Below, piece by piece: positions 56,941 through 64,000 of a stretch of 64,000 bases of DNA. This stretch comes from Macrostomum hystrix (taxonomy: Eukaryota > Platyhelminthes > Macrostomidae), in the NCBI GenBank assembly GCA_950097015.1, contig CATNEN010000038.1, positions 7,748,001 to 7,812,000 of the forward strand. Direction: 5' to 3'. Numbering within the stretch: position 1 is the stretch's first letter; the number at the start of each line of letters is the position of its first letter. The notes beneath the pieces were generated by a model that was not told where the DNA came from, made no database searches, and was given only the letters and a program-made list of their open reading frames with translations. Both the position numbers and the translations under genes were made by a program.

Positions 56941-58514
56941 CTAAGTGGAAGCCTCCGCATATTTGAGCCAGACGTCTGGAAACTGGCGCCTCATGCGCGC
57001 AATCCGCTGGCGCAGCTGCCCGGGCGTCAGCTGGTAGGCGTTGCGCCTATCCAGAGACATGGCCTCGTAGTCTGTCGAATGCCGCTTAACAAGGCCAGCC
57101 AGCAGCAGCAGGTCCGCCTGCGGCATGTGGTGCTTCACTCGCTCGCCAACAGACGCCTTGGCCTTCAGCGCTGCAACAGTAGGCGTCTCAGAGGACGCTT
57201 CATCGGCTACTGACGACTTCTTCCGATTGCTGCGTTTGGCCATCGCCGTCACGAGGACTGCGGAATCGGCGCCTGAAGTGATTGGGGAGCATGTTTAGAC
57301 AGAACTTGGAGTGCTAATGCCTATTAATCCATAAATTAATAGAAAAAAAATCTATGAATCACATTTTTAGAAACTGAGACCAATAGAAACACTGATCCCC
57401 ATTTCAGGAAATTGCGACCCGTAGAATCGCTGATCCCCTTTAAGAAACTGCGAGCCGTAGACTCACTGATCCCCTTTGGGAAACTGTGAGCCGTAGACTC
57501 ACTGATCCCCTTTGGGAAACTGTGAGCCGTAGACTCACTGATCCCCTTTGGGAAACTGTGAGCCGTAGACTCACTGATCCCCTTTGGGAAACTGTGAGCC
57601 GTAGAATCACTGATCCCCTTTGGGAAACTGTGAGCCATAGAAAAAAATCGGGGAGCTGTTGATTTGACGGACGATATGATGCTGACAAACGAGTTCTCAC
57701 CCGAGTCGTTCATATTCTCATCTTTCTCATCATCAACAGGTCCGCTGTTGAGATCCTCTGCCGTCGGCAGGCGAGGCTTCGGCAAACCGAAGGTAACGCC
57801 AGGATCGTAGCAGAGGCCGAGACGGCAGAAATTGTTCCGGGCAGAGCTATCGCTTTGCCAGGCCGCCTAGGAGAATAAGATTTGTGGAAAATCAACGAAA
57901 CGAAGCAATTTTTCGTGAAAACATGAAGCACACTTAGTGACGGACAGGGATCGTGGAGTGACGGACAGGGAGTGGAGTGACGGACAGGGAGTGGAGTGAC
58001 GGACAGGGAGTGGAGTGACGGACAGGGAGCGGAGTGACGGACAGGGAGTGGAGTGACCGACTGGGAGTGGAGTGACGGACTGGGAGTGGAGGGAAAGACT
58101 GGGAATAGAGTGAAAGACTGGGAATGGGGTGAAAGACTGGGAATGGGGTGACGGACTGGGATGGAGTGAAAGACTGGGAGTGGAATGACGGACTGGGAGT
58201 TGAGTGACGGACAGGGAGTGGAGGGAAAGACTGGGAATGGGATGGGGTGACGGACTGGGAGTGGAGTGTAATTTGGTAATTACATCAGTGCAATTTGGTG
58301 ACATATTTTTTAGTCGCAGAGAAAAATAAAGGACCATATTTTTCAGGGGGGTTTCGTTATATTTTCTGACCTAAAAAGAACAAAAAATCTGAACTCTTAC
58401 CTGCACGTCGGGATCTGACACCAAGACCTGAGTAGACTGGGCCTGATTATTGCGCCACTGCCGCTTCCTGTTGGTGTGGTACCGGAACCGCTTCGCTCGC
58501 TTCTTCACCTTACC
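56941..58514 (-). CDS. NOP16: NOP16 ribosome-biogenesis protein (start exon not placed)
   Basis: Three exons, 58514-58401, 57866-57701 and 57272-56941, join in phase with GT/AG and encode 203 residues plus stop. The first placed exon begins at an AG acceptor with GKVKKRAKRFRYHTNRKRQW, like the MPKAKGK...NRKR start of animal NOP16. The next has AWQSDSSARNNFCRLGLCYDP, like NOP16's AW-x-x-x-KSVRQNLAEMGLAVDP. The last has LVKRHSTDYEAMSLDRRNAY, then QLTPGQLRQRI and FPDVWLKY, the conserved C-terminus. NOP16 is a small basic nucleolar protein needed for 60S subunit assembly. Only the initiating Met and perhaps three or four residues are missing, probably on a tiny exon upstream; an ATGCCGAAA at 59554 is a candidate but has no good donor. 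Acidic DEKDENMND and Ser-rich parts between domains are lineage-specific. Confidence 0.88.
57430..57652. repeat. 36-bp minisatellite in NOP16 intron
   Basis: About six units of gagccgtagactcactgatc followed by ccctttgggaaactgt. It starts about 50 bases past the donor at 57700. Confidence 0.93.
57935..58265. repeat. 19-bp minisatellite in NOP16 intron
   Basis: Units of gtggagtgacggacaggga with drift towards gtgaaagactgggaa; about 17 copies between the two upstream NOP16 exons. Confidence 0.94.
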
Positions 58515-58639
58515 CTGGAAGGAATTTAGGCGGATGTCCTGTCTATTGTAGCCTATATGTATCGAAAATGAGAAGTTAGGACACTTGTTGTAAGCTATAC
58601 TCGTCTTATCTAGTAGGGATAGCAGGATCAATGACGGAA

Positions 58640-59405
58640 ATGGGATTACGATGAGTTGGGAGAGTAGGGTGAGTAAAAAGAATAGGTTGGGTATCGAGTA
58701 GGATGAGTAGGTAGAGAGAGAGATTCGAGAAGGGAAAATACTTTTTGTAGGTAGACGCTGCGAGAGTAATTTAAGCAGGAAGAGTAGTTTGAGCATTGAG
58801 TAGGGAAAGTAACTTGAGTAGGAAGAGCAATTTGAGTAAGAAGAGTAGTTTGAGTAGGATGAGTAGGGAGAGTAATTTGAGTAGGAAGAGTAGTTTGAGC
58901 ATTGAGTAGGAAGAGTAGTTTGAGCATTGAGTAGGGAGAGTAACTTGAGTAGGAAGAGTAATTTGAGTAAGAAGAGTAGTTTGAGTAGGATGAGTAGGGA
59001 GAGTAATTTGAGTAGGAAGAGTAGTTTGAGCATTGAGTAGGAAGAGTAGTTTGAGCATTGAGTAGGGAGAGTAACTTGAGTAGGAAGAGTAATTTGAGTA
59101 AGAAGAGTAGTTTGAGCATTGAGTAGGGAGAGTAACTTGAGTAGGAAGAGTAATTTGAGTAAGAAGAGTAGTTTGAGTAGGATGAGTAGGGAGAGTAATT
59201 TGAGTAGGAAGAGTAGTTTGAGTATTGAGTAGGAAGAGTAGTTTGAGCATTGAGTAGGGAGAGTAACTTGAGTAGGAAGAGTAATTTGAGTAAGAAGAGT
59301 AGTTTGAGTAGGATGAGTAGGGAGAGTAATTTGAGTAGGAAGAGTAGTTTGAGCATTGAGTAGGAATAGTACGGAGAGTAATTTGAGTAGGGAAAGTAGA
59401 AAGAT
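58640..59405. repeat. gagtag-based compound minisatellite
   Basis: Built from 9- to 18-bp pieces (gagtaggaagagtaatttga, gagtaagaagagtagtttga, gcattgagtagggagagtaa) that recur in long shared blocks of about 100-140 bp. Long minus-strand frames (Leu/Ser/Tyr-rich) are by-products. It lies just upstream of the first placed NOP16 exon. Confidence 0.93.
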
Positions 59406-59970
59406 TAAGGAGAGTCTGGTGAGTAGAGAGAGCAGGTAGGCATTGAGATTTGAGCAGGTGGGGTGACATAAACCCACTCTGAATTGAAAGTCCACAAGCC
59501 ATAGAGGCAGACTGAAGGAACAAGATGATCTGTGTAGCGGCAGAATTTCGGCATTGGCAGGAGAGGCAGTCCTAGTAGGAAATGCAGGAATGTATGATGA
59601 TCAATGCTAATTATTAGTGGGTGGCAAGTCGGCTGCTGTCACATGGTGGGGTTGAGGGGGCGGGCTTTTGAACCCAGAGGCTAAAGTTCGTCTAGGAGAT
59701 AGAAGTGAAATAAAAAACAGCAGCGAACTTATAGCGATCTAGCAGCAATGGCGCACTCCATAGTCCTTACAGAAAATAGCGATAAGCGATCGATAAAAGT
59801 GTACTTTTCAAACAAAAAAACCGTTGATGTTTTCTCAAAAAATCGACACACAAATAAAGGGCAGGGGTAGCTTGGTGTATAAGGTAGAAGCAAGGTCTGC
59901 AAAAAAGATGCGCAAATATTTACACCACAGAAATCAAATTACAAAAAAACCTGACAGAGCTTGACCAGAG
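59406..59970. other. Probable NOP16 5' region
   Basis: Should contain the NOP16 start exon and promoter. Not resolved from sequence alone. Confidence 0.4.
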
Positions 59971-59971
59971 G

Positions 59972-60218
59972 TAAAGACAAAGACTGTACGGATCTTTGGG
60001 GGGACAGACTAAATGAATTTTCGGGGATGAAGACTACATGGATTGGTCCGGACAAATATTATATGGACTTGTCGGGGACAAAGACTACATGGATTGGTTT
60101 TAGACAAGGAAGGACCGTATGGATTGGTTGGTACAAAGACTACACGGATCGGTGGGAGAAAAAGACTTCGTCAGATTATTTGGATTATTTGCGGACAAAG
60201 ACTACGAAGCTTTTTATT
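59972..60218. repeat. Degenerate ~34-bp repeat
   Basis: About seven diverged units sharing acaaagactacatggattgg. More decayed than most arrays here. Confidence 0.8.
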
Positions 60219-61612
60219 AGACATTTGTGATGTGTTCGCTTCTGAACGGCAAGAATGTTCTGAACGCAAAAGTTGTTGTTAAGCCGTTTCGCTAAAAATA
60301 AGGTATTAATATTTACCAACTTTCTGTTAAACCAGATGTGACAGCTCTGAGCTGCTACTATACATTCGTTTAGTCGAAATAGTGCAAGTGCAGCACAACA
60401 GTCAGTAGCCGCAGTTTTAAAGGGCACACAAACGAGCTACATAAGGAATCTGAATAAATTTAAAAAAAAATGAATAAATAAGCAATAAATTTACAATTAT
60501 TGAATGTATAATTGAATCATATGTATATACTCGTAACTAAAGCGATGCTAGAACAGTCATGATATTAAGCAGACAACAAAACAGTTCCAATAAATAACTG
60601 ATAAGCTAAAGGAAAAAACTATGTACAACAAATTACTACATAAACTCATTAGAATCAGTCTCAGACAAAGGAAAATAAATTATGAGTGAGTTGACAGAAA
60701 TATGTCGCTAAATTCGACAATGAAGCACATATGATGGCAAATATTTCAAGCTCAGTCAACTTTTCAAGCTCAGTCAACTTTTCAACTTTTCAGTAATGAG
60801 ATCTGGCCCCATACTGCAAGGTCAATATTGAAATAAAAACAATTGTCATTTTTGGGATTTTTTTCGGGGAAATGGATCCTCCCCTTGGCCTTGGCCCCCC
60901 CCCCACTTTTTTAATCATTCCTACGCCTATGTAATCAGGAGAAAACCAAGACCAATAATAAATACATGTAACAGCATATGATAAGCAAATAGAGCGATAA
61001 TATTTATCTCGTAACTTGTACTTCTGCCACATTAAAAACTGTACGAAGGGAGAGACAGACAGACCCATTTGTAACTTAGCAAGCACATTGTGCCGCGAAT
61101 CAATATTGTGACACAAGCGCTTGCGCATGTTTGCTGTGCCAACTTAGCTGGAAAAAAATTAGCTACGGAGCTTGAGAGCCAAAGCACAAATAAATAGATA
61201 CTCATATTTAAAAGCACTATTGACTTGCACTAAAGTTGGAGCCGAACTGAATAACAGGCAGGCTAAAAATAGCTACATCAACTGAGAATAATATTTTGAC
61301 TGCCCGGCAAGGCGTAGTGTACTTACACTACACAGAGAAAAAGAAAAGGTGAAAGGCGAATTATCGGAATCAAATCGGAATGGGAGAGACTGTGAATGCT
61401 CAGAGCAATGCCCCTCTGAATCGCTTTCTCTTCCTCGGGAAGCTAAAGTTCGCCGAATCGGCATTTTAACACGAGGCGAAGTCCAAAATGATCTATGGAA
61501 TTTTGATAGAAAATAGATAATATATCCTTTTTGCACTTAGGGGTCATTAAACTTAAATAAGGTAAATTATATAATAAACTATCCTAATTGGCATAAAAGA
61601 CATGAGACCGGG
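60219..61612. other. Intergenic, nothing recognised
   Basis: AT-rich. A short run of C at about 60895-60904 and a repeated 'caagctcagtcaacttttc' at about 60749-60786 are the only local features seen. Confidence 0.5.
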
Positions 61613-61614
61613 AA

Positions 61615-61912
61615 ATATAAGACAAGGGAGTGATAAGACAGGGGAGAGATGAGACAGGATAGATAAGACAGGGGAGAGATAAGACAGGAGAGATGAGACA
61701 GAGGAGAGATTAGAGAGGGGAGAGATAAGACATGGGAGAGATGAGACAGGATAGATGAGACAGAGGAGAGATTAGACAGAGGAGAGATGAGACAGGAGAG
61801 ATAAGACAGAGGAGAGATGAGACAGAGGAGAGATGAGACAGGAGAGATGAGACAGAGGAGAGATGAGACAGGGGTGAGATGAGAGAGGGGAGAGATAAGA
61901 CAGGGGAGAAAG
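61615..61912. repeat. ~14-16-bp purine-rich minisatellite
   Basis: Units like agagatgagacaggag on the + strand. The strand is almost purely purine, so triplex or H-DNA formation is conceivable. Confidence 0.93.
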
Positions 61913-62685
61913 AAACATAGAAAGAAGCACGTGATCTATAGTGCTCATCGTCAATAGTGGGGCTTAGAACATGAACTAAGGCACGGCTGTGATCAAAGGG
62001 GGTCAGAACTTAGCAGTCTTCTGTTGGCTACTTTAGCAGAAAGAAATAACAGCTGGCAGGGAGCGGAATGAGGAAGGCAGAGAGCCGTGCCCGACCACTT
62101 TCTTACCCCCCCGACTAGGCGTTGCCTTGCCAACCCTACAGATTTCCCTGTGCCGAGCACGGCTCGTACGGCACGGCATTAAGTACGTACTTACTGTACT
62201 TACTGTATACAGTAAGCGGTAAGTAGTTTTTAGAGCGTAATACATTTCGTATTATAAACTACAAGCGCTATTTCTCCAGCGAGCAGGTGACTGCAATCAA
62301 CGTGGCTGCTCTGCGCAGTTATCGGTATCCGCTTTTCATAGGTAACTTATCGTTTTTCTAGTTTTGCTCGTAAACACCGTCTATTTTTAATAAACCTCGT
62401 GTTAATCACGGCCTAAGCTATGCCGTAGTGCAATATCCAGTCATCAAAGCAAAAATGAAATATAACTAATTAGCCTCGCAGGCCAGGTAAGCAAGCTAGA
62501 CAAGCGCTAGCACTAAGAAAAAACTGATTGATCCACCCAAAAATTATAACTGCGGCACCTGCTAGCGTTTGAGGCACCTGCTTGCGTCTCAGCTGCTTCC
62601 AGCCCTGATGAAGCCAATTTGTTGTCGAGGGACGGTCGTAGGGCGTCCCGTAAGATTGGCGAAGCTTGGATCGAGACAGGTTTCA
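61913..62685. other. Intergenic, nothing recognised
   Basis: Mixed composition. A palindromic tract around 62178-62225 (tacgtacttactgtacttac and tatacagtaagcggtaag) could form a small hairpin. No gene is visible. Confidence 0.5.
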
Positions 62686-62689
62686 TGAC

Positions 62690-63280
62690 CTGACCAAATC
62701 ACTCCTGAACTGACCTGACCAGATCACACCTGACATGACCTGACCAAATCACACCTGACATGACCTGACCAGATCACACCTGACATGACCTGACCAAATC
62801 ACTCCTGAACTGACCTGACCAGATCACACCTGACATGACCTGACCAAATCACTCCTGAACTGACCTGACCAGATTACACCTGACATGACCTGACCAAATC
62901 ACACCTGACATGACCTGACCAAATCACACCTGACATGACCAGACCAAATCACTCCTGACCTGACCAGATCACTCCTGACCTGACCAGATCACTCCTGACA
63001 TGACCTGACCAAATCACACCTGACATGACCTGACCAAATCACACCTGACATGACCTGACCAAATCACACCTGACATGACCTGACCAAATCACACCTGACA
63101 TGACCTGACCAAATCACACCTGACATGACCAGACCAAATCACTCCTGACCTGACCAGATCACTCCTGACCTGACCAGATCACTCCTGACCTGACCAGATC
63201 ACTCCTGACATGACCAGATCACTCCTGACATGACCAGATCACTCCTGACCTGACCAGATCACTCCTGACATGACCTGACC
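62690..63280. repeat. 25-bp/20-bp mixed minisatellite
   Basis: Units of ctgacatgacctgaccaaat followed by cacac, interspersed with a shorter ctgacctgaccagatcactc form; about 26 copies in shared blocks. Confidence 0.95.
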
Positions 63281-63655
63281 CACCCCTCTGATAGTGAAGA
63301 CGGTAATGATAAGTAAATTAGAGAGGTACACAGAGTAGCAGAACGAACAGATAAATAAACAATGAAACAGCCGAGACGAATGAATAATTCGGAACTTTAC
63401 CCGCTAGCGATTTCTGAGAACTGCAAAGCAGCCGCAGCAATTCCCATGCGAAGCACTGATGCATGCCAGCAGTGGCAGCAACAGCTGGGACTCAGCAACT
63501 GGGGCGAAAAACGCAAGGAATGTCACAAAAGGTCACTAAAGGGAGGCCAGATAAGCATAAAAGAAAAGCAATTAAAATATGCAGGTTTCAAACTGTCGAT
63601 GACTGCACTCATTCATTCATGACTGGCAATGTGAGAGCAGGTGAAGCTGGCCAAG
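63281..63655. other. 3' flank of the last gene
   Basis: Probable 3' UTR or spacer of the minus-strand gene ending at 63656. The + strand frames here show no motif. Confidence 0.45.
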
Positions 63656-64000
63656 TCAAGTATAGATCTCGGCAAACAGCGGGGTCGGACTCTGACTGCT
63701 GATGCTGCTGAATAGCTTCGACAGCGACTCATCGAAGGTCTTGGACCATTCGAATAGGATGCACATTTCACGCATCTTGGCCTGCCATCTGTCATCGAAC
63801 TTGGCCACAAAAGCGTGCCGGGTGCACTTGGCCAGCCGCATGAAGACGTCGAACGCCAGGCGCTCCATCTCCTCCGGCAGGTCGTCGCTCTCCACCATGG
63901 ACAGGTCGAACAGCTTCATGAGGGTGAATAGGGCGACCAGGCTCATGTCGCCGCCTGTGACTTTGTGCACATACTCAAAGTAGCGATCGTTGGCTGTGAC
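63656..64000 (-). CDS. Unrecognised protein, last exon, runs off window
   Basis: The minus strand is open from the window edge to a TGA at 63656-63658: at least 114 residues. The sequence looks real: GC-rich codons, amphipathic helices and no low complexity (VTANDRYFEYVHKVTGGDMS, LVALFTLMKLFDLSMV, EMERLAFDVFMRLAK, FEWSKTFDESLSKLFSSI). It reads like an alpha-helical domain at a C-terminus. I do not recognise the family. The start lies outside the window and no splice acceptor is needed within it. Confidence 0.65.
   Translation of the reverse strand, partial: VTANDRYFEYVHKVTGGDMSLVALFTLMKLFDLSMVESDDLPEEMERLAFDVFMRLAKCTRHAFVAKFDDRWQAKMREMCILFEWSKTFDESLSKLFSSISSQSPTPLFAEIYT

Noticed and set aside
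58371-59523. Long minus frames rich in Leu, Ser, Tyr
   Set aside because: Repeat-generated upstream of a NOP16 exon; only the last 38 residues before the 58400 donor are real coding sequence.
59552-59554. NOP16 start codon (ATGCCGAAA)
   Set aside because: Attractive by sequence, but no GT donor follows in the right phase, so the start exon was left unplaced.

Overview
This is eukaryotic, intron-bearing animal DNA. The recognisable proteins are metazoan (ODF2/cenexin-like, LITAF-like, casein kinase 1 alpha, UBASH3/TULA-like, NOP16). Coding exons are GC-rich, non-coding DNA is AT-rich, and at least 30 tandem arrays, mostly with unrelated repeat units, are packed around and inside the genes. 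A repeat-rich invertebrate such as a free-living flatworm is plausible, but this is an inference from style; the sequence does not settle the species.

Layout. 1-2100: remains of a PIF/Harbinger DNA transposon (transposase 3' part on +, Myb/SANT-like ORF on -). 2369-4231 (+): intronless divergent CK1-group kinase, the only host gene on the + strand. 5817-13315 (-): ODF2/cenexin-like coiled-coil gene, ten exons, with a different minisatellite in most introns. 12.6-14.9 kb: tRNA-derived SINEs. 15523-16271 (-): two-exon LITAF-like gene, and at 17010-17692 a broken copy of its second exon split by a second SINE family. 17.7-23.4 kb: mostly tandem arrays. 23479-24928 (-): three-exon gene for an unrecognised 304-residue protein. 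26292-26974: short inverted-repeat transposon with an 8-bp target duplication. 29706-36360 (-): six-exon casein kinase 1 alpha. 39229-55950 (-): eight-exon UBASH3-like gene (UBA, 2H-phosphoesterase-like, SH3, histidine phosphatase). Its 8.1-kb fifth intron holds a complete I/R1-group LINE (41160-46702, +) inserted in a 32-bp minisatellite. 56941-58514 (-): NOP16, lacking a placed start exon. 63656-64000 (-): last exon of an unrecognised gene that leaves the window.

Genes were built by matching GT/AG junctions and checking that reading phase carries across every intron. For CK1 alpha, LITAF, UBASH3 and the 304-residue gene the phases close from ATG to stop. The genes do not form a pathway. The shared theme is architecture: unit-specific minisatellites that start within a few tens of bases of splice donors or stop codons, and several young insertions whose target duplications can be read directly. 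No CRISPR, operon or prokaryotic feature is present.
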